From contig CAJJDH010000002.1 of the NCBI GenBank assembly GCA_905182905.1, positions 1 through 64,000 on the forward strand: DNA of 64,000 nucleotides, in the 5' to 3' direction. The notes below the pieces were generated by a model that saw nothing but the letters and a program-made list of their open reading frames with translations, did no database searches and was not told the origin of the DNA. Source of the stretch: a marine gamma proteobacterium HTCC2089 (GTDB taxonomy: Bacteria > Pseudomonadota > Gammaproteobacteria > Pseudomonadales > Azotimanducaceae). The translations under genes were made by a program, and so were the position numbers. Positions within the stretch are counted from its first letter, which is position 1. Each line of letters starts with the position of its first letter. This document shows positions 35,832-44,793 of this stretch, one piece after another.

Positions 35832-36626
35832 ATGAATTTAGATCTAGAAAACAAAACTGCACTGGTCACCGGCAGTCATAGAGGTACGGGACAAATCATT
35901 GCCCAAACTCTACTAGACGAGGGCGCACAGGTGCTAGTTCACGGCATGACTATCAGCCAAGCCCAAGCATCGGTAGAAGAACTGGGCGGCGGCATTGCGG
36001 TCAGCGGCGACATTGTCACTCATAGCGGCTGCCAAGAATTACTGCTCGCTTGCGCAGATTACCCAGTGAATATTTTGATCAATAATTACGGCGCAGCAGA
36101 TCCCAGCCGCTGGCAACCCAAAGGTGGCGGCGCTGCAACAGAAAACGACCCTTGGATCGTCGCCTATGAAAAAAACGTGCTGTCTGCCCAGCGCCTGATT
36201 GAAGGCATGTTACCCGGCCTGATCGCCAACGGCTGGGGCCGCATCATTAACCTTGGCACCGTTGGTTCAACCAGCCCCAATTCGCGCAACCCAGGTTACT
36301 ATTCCGCCAAAGGCGCATTGGCCACAATGACGGTGAGTCTCGCTAAAGAAGTGGCCGGCACCGGCGTGCGCGTAAACCTAGTTTCACCGGGCATGATTCT
36401 TACGCCGGAAGTTCAAGCCGGTTACATGCAGCGAGGACTAGAGCAAGGCTGGGGCGACACTTGGGAACAGGTAGAGGCCCATGTTGCTAAAGACATTCCT
36501 ATACGGCGTATTTCTCGGCGCGAAGAAGTAGCCGGGTTGGTGGCCTTTCTGTGCGGCCCTCAAGCGGACGCAATTCATGGTCAGAATATTAAAATGGAAG
36601 GCGGCCAGCTGGGTCTGGTTAGCTAA
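35832..36626 (+). CDS. SDR-family oxidoreductase
   Basis: Short-chain dehydrogenase/reductase of 264 aa. The glycine motif is the unusual TGSHRGTGQI rather than TGxxxGIG. The NNYGAAD segment replaces NNAG, and the catalytic Ser-Tyr-Lys lies in LGTVGSTSPNSRNPGYYSAK. The C-terminal DAIHGQNIKMEGGQ is usual for the family. Substrate unknown. It starts a plus-strand series (membrane protein, HAD hydrolase). Confidence 0.88.
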   Translation: MNLDLENKTALVTGSHRGTGQIIAQTLLDEGAQVLVHGMTISQAQASVEELGGGIAVSGDIVTHSGCQELLLACADYPVNILINNYGAADPSRWQPKGGGAATENDPWIVAYEKNVLSAQRLIEGMLPGLIANGWGRIINLGTVGSTSPNSRNPGYYSAKGALATMTVSLAKEVAGTGVRVNLVSPGMILTPEVQAGYMQRGLEQGWGDTWEQVEAHVAKDIPIRRISRREEVAGLVAFLCGPQADAIHGQNIKMEGGQLGLVS

Positions 36627-36650
36627 ACAACAAAACAAGAAACTAATTCA

Positions 36651-37058
36651 ATGAAGCAAACTCAATTTCGCGTAGCCGGAGCGGTACTCGCCCTCTGCGC
36701 AGTATTCGTCTTAGATCTAAGCCAGCCTTCAGCATTGCATAAGCTTTGGTTGCCAGGACTGTTGGCTGTAGGAATCTATCTTATGACCTTCTCAGTCATG
36801 GCTGTTGCGCTGTCTTGCGGCACACTGGCGGCAATCCACTTAGACCTAAACTCGGCCTCTTGGGTGCAAGCACAAGCCTATCCATTGGTGGTCGCAGTCA
36901 GCGCCATAATCGCAGGCAGAATTGGTTTGCAGCGATTTCGTCAGCGCATAGCAGATACACACGAAGAACGTTGGGCCAACAGACGAGGCGCGCAAGATTC
37001 CAACGACTTAAGTCAACCGGACGACTCTGCAGACGCTCAAGACACTGATAAAAACTAA
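36651..37058 (+). CDS. Small membrane protein with acidic tail
   Basis: Protein of 135 aa with three hydrophobic segments (about residues 8-25, 30-60 and 74-92) and a charged, Asp/Gln-rich C-terminal tail. No family recognised. It lies 24 bp after the SDR gene and 17 bp before the HAD-hydrolase gene, consistent with one operon. Confidence 0.6.
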   Translation: MKQTQFRVAGAVLALCAVFVLDLSQPSALHKLWLPGLLAVGIYLMTFSVMAVALSCGTLAAIHLDLNSASWVQAQAYPLVVAVSAIIAGRIGLQRFRQRIADTHEERWANRRGAQDSNDLSQPDDSADAQDTDKN

Positions 37059-37075
37059 GCAGCGAACCGCCCACC

Positions 37076-37729
37076 TTGACCAACAAAACACCTAACCAAT
37101 TTCAAGCCATTCTCTTTGATTTCGATGGCACGCTAGCGCCCAACCTAGATCTAGCGGATATGCGGCGTCAAATTGCAGCAATGGCAGCGGCTACTCAAAC
37201 CCCCGCCGAGGTCTATGCAGATCTTTATATTGTCGAAATCATCACAGCCACCAGTGCGTGGATGCGCAGTCAAAACAAACATAAGCAGGCTGACGAATAT
37301 GCAGCGGCCAGCCATCAACGCATTATTGACATAGAAGTAGCTGCAGCCAAAACCACAGAGTTGTTTGCGCAAGCACGCAGCAAACTAACAACACTGCGCG
37401 AGCAAAACATTAAGCTTGGCATAGTCACGCGCAACTGCCGCGCCGCAGTCATGCAAATGTTTCCTGACTTGGAAAGCTATATAGACGCCCTCCACGCAAG
37501 AGACGATACACCTCATTTAAAACCCGATGTCAGGCACCTGCAGGCAAATTTGAATGCACTAAATTGTTCGGCCCAGCACAGTGCAATGGTCGGCGACGGG
37601 GCATTGGATATGCGCGCAGGCAAAGATTTGAACATGTACTGTATTGGCGTACTCAGCGGCAGCAACGACAAAGACGCACTCTTGGCCGCAGGTGCAGACG
37701 AGGTTTTATTGGACTACAGAGAAATTTAA
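37076..37729 (+). CDS. HAD-superfamily hydrolase
   Basis: Haloacid-dehalogenase-type hydrolase of 217 aa, probably a phosphatase. Motif I is AILFDFDGTLAP with the nucleophilic Asp, motif II VTRN, motif III the Lys in HLKPDVRHL and motif IV MVGDGALDMRAG. The helical cap (about 20-95) is of the phosphoglycolate-phosphatase/PGMB kind. The start is TTG; no ATG is available before the motif I region. Substrate unknown. Confidence 0.85.
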   Translation: MTNKTPNQFQAILFDFDGTLAPNLDLADMRRQIAAMAAATQTPAEVYADLYIVEIITATSAWMRSQNKHKQADEYAAASHQRIIDIEVAAAKTTELFAQARSKLTTLREQNIKLGIVTRNCRAAVMQMFPDLESYIDALHARDDTPHLKPDVRHLQANLNALNCSAQHSAMVGDGALDMRAGKDLNMYCIGVLSGSNDKDALLAAGADEVLLDYREI

Positions 37730-37823
37730 CCCCATGTAGGACAAAAAAGTGCAGTCGTCGCAAAGGTTGGCATATCCTTCCGCAAAGTTCAGAATGATGG
37801 CACGTTCACACTGGTGAAAGCTT

Positions 37824-38117
37824 ATGCACAAGGTCACGCTAGCGAGAAATGAGATTAGTCCATTGTTGGATAGACTTATTCAGCAGTTAGAGGCAGAGGG
37901 GCGACTCACCCAACGCGCCCACTTTCGCCGCATACAGCGACGCATAGAGGTAGCCCACAACGACTGGGACTTAAAATCTCCCATCATCGATCTTTCATCT
38001 GCAGCCGCCATGGGCTTTAAATTTTCCTCAGTAGCAGACGCGCTGGTAGTGCGCATATTGGATAAAACCCTAGTGCTGGTAGATGAGTTGGCTGGCGAAC
38101 CAATGACCCGGCACTAA
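37824..38117 (+). CDS. Hypothetical protein
   Basis: Protein of 97 aa, basic and helical in its first half (LLDRLIQQLEAEGRLTQR), without signal peptide or membrane helix. It begins 94 bp after the HAD gene and ends 38 bp before the MOSC gene in the same direction. I do not recognise a family. Confidence 0.55.
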   Translation: MHKVTLARNEISPLLDRLIQQLEAEGRLTQRAHFRRIQRRIEVAHNDWDLKSPIIDLSSAAAMGFKFSSVADALVVRILDKTLVLVDELAGEPMTRH

Positions 38118-38155
38118 AGCGCGAACAAACTGCACAACAACAATAAGGAATTTCA

Positions 38156-39037
38156 ATGCCCGCTACTATTACTGACATATTTCGTTACCCAGTAAAAAGC
38201 ATGAAGGGTCATAGTTTAGCCCAAGCCCAGCTGACCAAACGCGGCATACCAGGTGACCGCGCATGGGCGCTGAAAGATGAAGAGCGTGGCGGTATTAAAG
38301 GCGGTAAACGCTTTCCGCAGCTGCTGGCAATGAACCCCATTTTTGCCAGCGAACCAAGTGCACAAGACATTTCCCCCCAAGTGAGCATTACCATGGAAGG
38401 AGGACAAGTAGTGTCGTCCTCGGACCCAGATATAAATGCCGCTCTGTCAAAAGTCTTGGGTTCGCCAGTTAGCCTATGGCCAATATTGCCTGAAGATCAG
38501 TTGGAACATTATCTGCGCCCGCCGATGGACGAAAATGTCGACATAGAAGCGTATTACAGAGAAATTTTTGCCCGCGAACCAGACGAGCCTTTACCGGATG
38601 TCGCTGGGTTTCCAGAAGAAATATTAAAATACGAATCACCCCCCGGAAGCTACTTTGATGCATTCCCAATTTTGGTAATGAGCAAGGCAAGCTTAATCCA
38701 CCTGAACGAAACAGCCGCGGCAGCGGGCGGCCAGTCGAACTTTGATGTTAGGCGTTTTCGACCAAATATCCTCTTAGACCTTGCAGACAAGAATGCAATT
38801 GGATTCCCAGAAAACGAGTGGACGGGACGCCGTGCCAAAATAGGCTCCGCCATCATAAAATTTGAAATACCTTGCCCACGCTGTGTTATCACCACCCATG
38901 GCTTTGAAGACTTACCCAAGGATCCAAAAATCATGCGGCACTTGGTGAAAGAAAACGGAGGCAATTTGGGGATTTATGTGAGCATAGAAACCCCGGGAAC
39001 ATTTGCCCAAGGCGATGTTTTAGAAATGCTGGACTAG
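38156..39037 (+). CDS. MOSC-domain protein (YcbX-like)
   Basis: Molybdenum-cofactor-related protein of 293 aa with an N-terminal MOSC_N beta-barrel (TDIFRYPVKSMKGHSLAQA, about 1-100) and a C-terminal MOSC domain containing RRFRPNILLDL and FEIPCPRCVITTHGF, in which the conserved Cys binds the cofactor. Related proteins (YcbX, YiiM, mARC) reduce N-hydroxylated compounds. It lacks the C-terminal ferredoxin domain found in E. coli YcbX. A strong terminator follows. Confidence 0.9.
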   Translation: MPATITDIFRYPVKSMKGHSLAQAQLTKRGIPGDRAWALKDEERGGIKGGKRFPQLLAMNPIFASEPSAQDISPQVSITMEGGQVVSSSDPDINAALSKVLGSPVSLWPILPEDQLEHYLRPPMDENVDIEAYYREIFAREPDEPLPDVAGFPEEILKYESPPGSYFDAFPILVMSKASLIHLNETAAAAGGQSNFDVRRFRPNILLDLADKNAIGFPENEWTGRRAKIGSAIIKFEIPCPRCVITTHGFEDLPKDPKIMRHLVKENGGNLGIYVSIETPGTFAQGDVLEMLD

Positions 39038-39093
39038 TGGCTGGCAGCGGTCAGCGCAAACAAGGCTGACAAAAGCAGCAGGAAAAGCAGCAC

Positions 39094-39124
39094 AAAAAAG
39101 GCGTCCCGAGGGACGCCTTTTTAT
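39094..39124. terminator. Intrinsic terminator between MOSC and acyl-CoA dehydrogenase genes
   Basis: The stem AAAAAAGGCGTCCC / GGGACGCCTTTTT with a short GA-containing loop and T-runs on both strands lies 57 bp after the MOSC gene. It can act for both this gene and the convergent acyl-CoA dehydrogenase operon. Confidence 0.9.
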
Positions 39125-39180
39125 TGAGGTAAAGCTTCCTTTATTACACAGGAAGATTAAACAGAAAGCCTTGCTGTATT

Positions 39181-40392
39181 TTAGTTGCTGCCGGTAGGCA
39201 CTTCACTAAATGGCATACCCTTATCCATGCGCGGTTCTTGAGGCATACCCAATACTCGCTCAGCAATAATGTTGGCCATAATCTCGTCAGTACCGCCAGC
39301 AATACGCAGACCCGGAGCACCCATGTAGTTCATTTGAATAACACCCGCTTCTTTGGACATTTCGTCATCCCAAATAGCGCCGCTCATTTCCAAAAGGTCC
39401 ATGCAAAAAGACGCCATCTCTTGATTCTTAGGTGCACCCACCAATTTACCAATGGAGTTTTCCGGTCCGGGAATCTCACCACGTGAAATAGCAGTCATCG
39501 AACGATAGCTGGTAAAACGCAGGCCAGATTCTTGTACATACCAGTTAGCCAGCTTGGCACGCACTGCGCCGTCTTCAATAGCAGGCTTGTCGTCAATCAT
39601 TACTTCATTAGCAATGCGATAGGCCATGTCTACATTTACCGCGGAACTACCGCCACCAATAGAGGCTCGCTCGTTCATCAATGTGGTTAAGGCAACCTGC
39701 CAACCCTGACCTACTTCACCCAAACGCTGACTGTCAGGAATACGTACATCGGTAAAATACACTTCGTTAAAGTTAGCGCCACCAGTTAGCTGTCTAATGG
39801 GCTTAATTTCCACACCTGGAGATTTCATATCCAAGAAGAAATAGCTCAAGCCTTTGTGCTTAGCGACATTCGGATCTGTACGCACAACAATAATGCCGTA
39901 GTCAGAATAATGCGCACCGGAGGTCCAGATCTTCTGGCCATTGATTACCCAATCATCGCCATCACGCTCTGCTTTAGTGCGCAGGGCCGCAAGGTCAGAA
40001 CCGCCCGCTGGCTCAGAAAATAGCTGACACCAAATTTCTTCACCGCTAGCCAGCTTGGGTAAAAAGCGCTTGTGATGCTCTTCAGCAGCCCAAGTCATCA
40101 ACGTAGGCGCAGCCATACCTTGACCAATACTAAATACACCGCCGGGCAATTCGTACTTGGATTCTTCCTGATTCCAAATTACTTGTTCTATCGCCGAAGA
40201 ACCCCGGCCACCAAACTCTTTGTCCCAACGGATGCAAGCCCAGCCCGCATCGTACTTGCGCTTTTGCCACAGCTTGGCGGCAGCGATGTCGTCTAAACCA
40301 TTCAGCTCATCTGCAGTAGGTACGTTTGCTTTCAGCCATGCTGCTGCCTCTGCGCGAAATGCCGCTTCTTCTTGAGTATCGTTAAAATCCAT
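39181..40392 (-). CDS. Acyl-CoA dehydrogenase family protein (larger subunit of a pair)
   Basis: FAD-dependent acyl-CoA dehydrogenase-type protein of 403 aa. QLFSEPAGGSDLAALRTKAE, VINGQKIWTSGAHYSDYGI and the C-terminal LRIAGGTDEIMANIIAERVLG are the substrate, FAD and nucleotide segments. LTTLMNERASIGG is in the place where related proteins carry their catalytic Glu. It is encoded directly after a second family member (57 bp); this 403/372-aa arrangement resembles the heteromeric acyl-CoA dehydrogenases that act on steroid side-chain or other bulky CoA esters. Substrate is inference only. Confidence 0.88.
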   Translation of the reverse strand: MDFNDTQEEAAFRAEAAAWLKANVPTADELNGLDDIAAAKLWQKRKYDAGWACIRWDKEFGGRGSSAIEQVIWNQEESKYELPGGVFSIGQGMAAPTLMTWAAEEHHKRFLPKLASGEEIWCQLFSEPAGGSDLAALRTKAERDGDDWVINGQKIWTSGAHYSDYGIIVVRTDPNVAKHKGLSYFFLDMKSPGVEIKPIRQLTGGANFNEVYFTDVRIPDSQRLGEVGQGWQVALTTLMNERASIGGGSSAVNVDMAYRIANEVMIDDKPAIEDGAVRAKLANWYVQESGLRFTSYRSMTAISRGEIPGPENSIGKLVGAPKNQEMASFCMDLLEMSGAIWDDEMSKEAGVIQMNYMGAPGLRIAGGTDEIMANIIAERVLGMPQEPRMDKGMPFSEVPTGSN

Positions 40393-40449
40393 AATTATCT
40401 TCCTAAACTTAAATTCTTTTCGATCAACGTGCTAAAAATTGTTACTTGG

Positions 40450-41568
40450 CTAGGCTGCGTTGTTTTGTTCCATTGCAGTAATCAGCCGATCTTGCCAGTA
40501 GGCTTCGCTACCAATATTGACGCTCAATAACTTGGCACGGCGATAATAAAACTGGCAATCAAATTCCCAAGTAAAGCCCATACCACCGTGTGTTTGAACA
40601 TTCTCTTCTGCTGCGTGAACAGAAGCCTGAATAGCTCCAACTCGAGCAGTGGCCGCAGCCAAAGCCAGCTCAGAACTGTCAGAATTCAAAGCCCATGCGC
40701 CGTAGTAACCATTACTACGCGCCAAGGTGTTTTTCACGTACATGCCAGCAAGCTTGTGCTTAATTGCTTGGTAGGAAGCAATAGCGCGACCAAAAGCATA
40801 ACGGCCCATGGCGTAATCTCTTGCTTGCTCAAGAGCAGCGTCTGCTAAGCCCACTTGCTCCCACGCAAACAGAACCGCAGCACGGTCCATCAATTTTTCA
40901 AGGGCAGACCAACCACCACCTTCGCCACCAAGCAGCTGAGCTTGTGCGTCATTCATCTCGATAACCGCATGACCACGAGAGAAATCTAAGGTGCGCACGG
41001 CTTCACGGCTTACACCAGCTTGGTCAAGTTCAACAAGGTACATGCTGGCACCGTCACCTGAATCGCTAGCGCCTACCACAACTGCAAAATCCGCAGCGCG
41101 TCCATCAGGTACGGGTAGTTTACGACCACTAATACCAGCGCCAGACATCTTAGTCTTTAGACTCTTCGCGCTTGGACGACCATTGCCTTCCGCCAAAGCG
41201 AAGGTACCAATGGCCTCACCAGTGGCAAGCAACGGCAACCATTTTTCTTTTTGTTCGGTAGAACCCAAGGCTAAAATTGCCTCAGTAGCTAAATATACCG
41301 ATGAGCTAAATGGAATCGGCGCAGCCGCACGACCCAACTCCTCAGCAATCACTACTAGCTCTAGGTAGGAAAGACCCAAGCCGCCAAATTCTTCAGGAAT
41401 AACCGTTGCAGTCCAGCCCATTTCAGCCACTTTGCGCCATAGCTCGGCATCGTGGTCTGTGTCGCCGTCCAATACCGCTCTAACTACAGACGGTGGGCAG
41501 TTGTCTGCAAGAAAGCCTCGAGCTTGCTCGCGCAGTAATTCTTGTTCGTCTGAAAATTCAAAATTCAT
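40450..41568 (-). CDS. Acyl-CoA dehydrogenase family protein (smaller subunit of a pair)
   Basis: Acyl-CoA dehydrogenase-fold protein of 372 aa, upstream partner of the 403-aa member. The N-terminal MNFEFSDEQELLREQARGFL, GWTATVIPEEFGGLGLSYLE and C-terminal HAAEENVQTHGGMGFTWEFD segments are typical. The middle beta domain is short and divergent (SLKTKMSGAGISGRKLPVPD). Such small partners often bind FAD with the large subunit without being independently active. The two genes form a minus-strand operon that ends at the terminator at 39094. Confidence 0.88.
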   Translation of the reverse strand: MNFEFSDEQELLREQARGFLADNCPPSVVRAVLDGDTDHDAELWRKVAEMGWTATVIPEEFGGLGLSYLELVVIAEELGRAAAPIPFSSSVYLATEAILALGSTEQKEKWLPLLATGEAIGTFALAEGNGRPSAKSLKTKMSGAGISGRKLPVPDGRAADFAVVVGASDSGDGASMYLVELDQAGVSREAVRTLDFSRGHAVIEMNDAQAQLLGGEGGGWSALEKLMDRAAVLFAWEQVGLADAALEQARDYAMGRYAFGRAIASYQAIKHKLAGMYVKNTLARSNGYYGAWALNSDSSELALAAATARVGAIQASVHAAEENVQTHGGMGFTWEFDCQFYYRRAKLLSVNIGSEAYWQDRLITAMEQNNAA

Positions 41569-41810
41569 AAACCTTATCCCCTCTTATCAATCATGCCGCG
41601 CAAAAACTGGCTAAGTGCCATTGGCGGTGGACTGCAGAATATAGCAGACCCAAATTGAAATTAACCTACTTGACCACTAAGCATATATCAGCCAGCAATC
41701 GGGCACCTAAGAGCGCAGCAAAGTGTCCAAAAAAAGGTTAAATGAAACTATGTAGAGGATGGCAATATTTTCACTGCATCCTTGGCCTGATAAAAGGCTA
41801 GAATCACGCC

Positions 41811-43742
41811 ATGAAATCAGCCAATTTTTCGCAGCTTAACTATTTACGCGTTGCCACTGCCGCACCCGTCATCAGCATTGGTGAGCCAATGGCTAATGCG
41901 CAGACTATTCTCGCAACCTGCCAGCAACTTAACGCCCAAAGCGTAGCAGTAGCAGTATTCCCAGAACTGTGTCTGAGCGGTTATTCCGCTGAAGATTTGT
42001 TTTTTACCGAGACCCTTTTGCAAGATACGCGCAGGGCTTTGGCACTGCTATGCAAAAAATCCACACTGCCCTTAATCGCCGTTGGCGCACCTTGGCGTTT
42101 ACGCGATGGACGCCTACTCAACTGCGCAGTGCTCATAGGCCAAGGTCGAATACTGGGTATGGTGCCAAAATCCGTGCAGCCTAATTATGGCGAATTTTAT
42201 GATTTGCGTTGGTTTGCACCCGGCGGGCAGGTCAACGAAACCGAAGTGACCGAAGATTTAGGCAGCTTCCAAATTCGCGTAGATCAGTTATTTGAATTCG
42301 ACCAGCATTTGTTTGGTGTAGAAATTTGCGAGGACCTCTGGGCGCCACTCACCCCGGGCACCAACGCAGCGTTGGCCGGAGCACAGGTAATGCTTAATTT
42401 ATCTGCCAGCAATGAACTCATCAGCAAAGCCGACTATCGCCGCGATTTGGTGCGCATGACCAGTGCAAAGAATATTTGTGCCTACATTTACGCTTCAGCT
42501 GGCGCCACAGAGTCTACAAAGGATGTCGTATTTGGCGGTCACTGTATGGTGGCAGAAGCAGGCCAGATTATTGCTGAAGGTCCGCGCTTTAGTCTGGAGG
42601 AGCAAACCTTAGTCACCGAGATAGACTGCCAAAAGCTTATGCACGACCGCGCGCAAAACACTACCTTTAGCCAAGCGGACAGGCCGCGGGCCTACCGCGT
42701 TGTTGCAACAGGGGGCGTAAGCCAGCCCCTCACCAGTTTGACCCGAAAGTATCCATCACATCCCTTTGTGCCAACGGATGAAGATGAGTTTGATGCCAGA
42801 GCACAAGAAATTCTCAGCATTCAAGCTACAGGGCTTGCCCGGCGCATGCTCGCGGCCCGAACGGAAAAGTTGGTTATTGGCCTATCCGGTGGACTAGATT
42901 CCACCCTCGCATTCTTGGTGGCTAAAGACGCTTTAGCAAAGCTCAATTTACCCGCAGCCAACCTCTACGCCATCACTATGCCCGGCCCCGGCACAACTGA
43001 CGGCACGTTAGACAACGCCCACGGCTTGGCTAAGGCCATTGGCGTATCGTTAGAAAAAATCTCCATTGCACCTGCTGTTGAACAACATCTCAAAGATCTC
43101 GACCATCAAGGCGATCACGATGTGGTGTTTGAAAACGCTCAGGCACGGGAGCGCACCCAAATACTCTTTAACATGGCTAACAAAGTTGGCGGCATAGTGG
43201 TGGGCACTGGAGATTTAAGCGAGCTGGCATTGGGCTGGTGCACCTTCAATGCAGACCACATGGCCAACTACAATGTTAATGCCAGCGTGCCTAAAACTAT
43301 GATGGCCTATCTCGTACGCTGGTACGGCAGCCACAGATCCAACGCTGACTTGCGCCAAGTATTAGAAAACGTTTTAGCTACGCCCATTAGCCCAGAGCTA
43401 ATACCGCCCAAAGATGGCGAGATTAGCCAGCATACTGAAGCGTTAGTAGGGCCTTACGAACTGCACGATTTTTTCTTGTATCACTTTTTGCGCACAGGCG
43501 CAGATGCCGCCAAGATCTTTTATTTAGCCGTTGATAGCTTTGCAGGTAGCTACGATGCGCAAACTATTCAAAAGTGGCTGGCGCAGTTCTTTAAACGCTT
43601 TATGACCCAACAGTTTAAACGCACTACCCTGCCACCCGGACCAAAGGTAGGTAGCGTTAGCTTATCGCCACGGGGAGATTGGCGGATGCCGGATGAAGCA
43701 GGCGTAGAACATATATTGGCAGAAATTGAGGCGCTGTTATAA
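41811..43742 (+). CDS. nadE: Glutamine-dependent NAD+ synthetase
   Basis: Final step of NAD synthesis: amidation of deamido-NAD using glutamine. The 643-aa protein has an N-terminal nitrilase-type glutaminase with the Glu52-Lys120-Cys173 triad (FPELCLSGY, MVPKSVQPNY, VEICEDLWAP) and a C-terminal synthetase with the ATP PP-loop IGLSGGLDSTLA and GTGDLSELALGWCTFN. It is the long, two-domain form common in Pseudomonas relatives and actinobacteria, unlike the ammonia-only NadE of E. coli. Confidence 0.95.
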   Translation: MKSANFSQLNYLRVATAAPVISIGEPMANAQTILATCQQLNAQSVAVAVFPELCLSGYSAEDLFFTETLLQDTRRALALLCKKSTLPLIAVGAPWRLRDGRLLNCAVLIGQGRILGMVPKSVQPNYGEFYDLRWFAPGGQVNETEVTEDLGSFQIRVDQLFEFDQHLFGVEICEDLWAPLTPGTNAALAGAQVMLNLSASNELISKADYRRDLVRMTSAKNICAYIYASAGATESTKDVVFGGHCMVAEAGQIIAEGPRFSLEEQTLVTEIDCQKLMHDRAQNTTFSQADRPRAYRVVATGGVSQPLTSLTRKYPSHPFVPTDEDEFDARAQEILSIQATGLARRMLAARTEKLVIGLSGGLDSTLAFLVAKDALAKLNLPAANLYAITMPGPGTTDGTLDNAHGLAKAIGVSLEKISIAPAVEQHLKDLDHQGDHDVVFENAQARERTQILFNMANKVGGIVVGTGDLSELALGWCTFNADHMANYNVNASVPKTMMAYLVRWYGSHRSNADLRQVLENVLATPISPELIPPKDGEISQHTEALVGPYELHDFFLYHFLRTGADAAKIFYLAVDSFAGSYDAQTIQKWLAQFFKRFMTQQFKRTTLPPGPKVGSVSLSPRGDWRMPDEAGVEHILAEIEALL

Positions 43743-43768
43743 AGCCGCCCACACACTGGACTAACAAC

Positions 43769-44695
43769 ATGAACAAACTTTTACTTTTAGCAATTGCACT
43801 CACACTTAGTCTCGGCACACAGACCGCCTCGGCGGGCAGTGACTTTTGCGGCGAAGAAGGCGTTTGGATAGAAATCCTCGGCGCGGGCAGTGGCGAGTTC
43901 ACTGACGGGCAGGCTTCTAGCAGTTACCTAGTATGGCAAGACGATGTAGCCAGACTTTTGGTAGACGTTGGCGCCGGATCAAAATTCTCATTTGAAAAAT
44001 CCGGAGCAGACATCAGCGAGATAGAAGTCATTGCACTGAGCCAATTACAGCCAGATCACAGCGCAGACTTAGTGCCGTTTATCAGCGGCTCCGAAGGCGA
44101 AGATCGAGAACTACCGCTAATGATTCTTGGCCCCGACAGCAACAACCCTGCCTACCCAACCACGACAGAATTTGTCGACAGGCTGATAGGACCCAATGGA
44201 GCCTACAGTTACCTAGCCCACACCCTCACCAGCGCCTCAAAGTTTGGCTATAAAGTGCGGGCTACCAATGTGCCGGCAACAGGCAATCGACGCTGGTCAC
44301 GCTACAAAAGCGACATTTTAAGCCTAGCGGCAATACCAGTAGCCCACGGTGATGTACCGACAATAGCTTGGCGGGTAGAAATTGGCGGCAAGACAATTGT
44401 CTTTGCCGGCGACTTTAACAACGACAAAAATAAAGTAGCAACGTTTGCTAAGGATGTAGACGCACTGGTGGCCAGCCACGCCATACCAGAAGTATCCAGA
44501 GGTCAGCTACGCGAAGAATTCGCTCTACCATCGGAGTTAGGCAAGGTAGCAGCCCAAGCCAATGCACGAATGCTAATCTTGGGCCATCGCACCACGCGCA
44601 CGCGGGGCCGTGAAAGCATCAGTCGCCAGGCCATGGAAGCCTCATACGATGGACCTATATTGTTTGCCAATGACAACGAGTGCTGGGGACTTTAA
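43769..44695 (+). CDS. Secreted metallo-beta-lactamase-fold protein with altered metal site
   Basis: MBL-fold protein of 308 aa with a signal peptide (cleavage near TASAGSD). The fold is evident from LLVDVGAGS, HGDVPTIAWRVE, IVFAGDFNNDK and LILGHRTT. The usual metal motif HxHxDH is SQLQPDH at residues 91-97, so the two first His of the Zn1 site are Gln92 and Gln94, while Asp96, His97, His193, Asp215 and His273 remain. It may be a one-metal enzyme or a non-catalytic protein. It begins 27 bp after nadE. Confidence 0.75.
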   Translation: MNKLLLLAIALTLSLGTQTASAGSDFCGEEGVWIEILGAGSGEFTDGQASSSYLVWQDDVARLLVDVGAGSKFSFEKSGADISEIEVIALSQLQPDHSADLVPFISGSEGEDRELPLMILGPDSNNPAYPTTTEFVDRLIGPNGAYSYLAHTLTSASKFGYKVRATNVPATGNRRWSRYKSDILSLAAIPVAHGDVPTIAWRVEIGGKTIVFAGDFNNDKNKVATFAKDVDALVASHAIPEVSRGQLREEFALPSELGKVAAQANARMLILGHRTTRTRGRESISRQAMEASYDGPILFANDNECWGL

Positions 44696-44721
44696 GCCAG
44701 CACTGGGCGCAAATTGCAGGC

Positions 44722-44774
44722 AAAAAAAGACCCAACAACTTAGCAGGCTAAGCGGTGGGGTCTAATAATTTTTT
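44722..44774. terminator. Bidirectional terminator between MBL and M20 genes
   Basis: Outer arms AGACCC (44728-44733) and GGGTCT (44758-44763) and inner arms CTTAGC and GCTAAG enclose a small loop, flanked by an A-run on the left and a T-run on the right. It lies between convergent genes. Confidence 0.75.
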
Positions 44775-44793
44775 GCGACTCCCCTGCTGGTCT

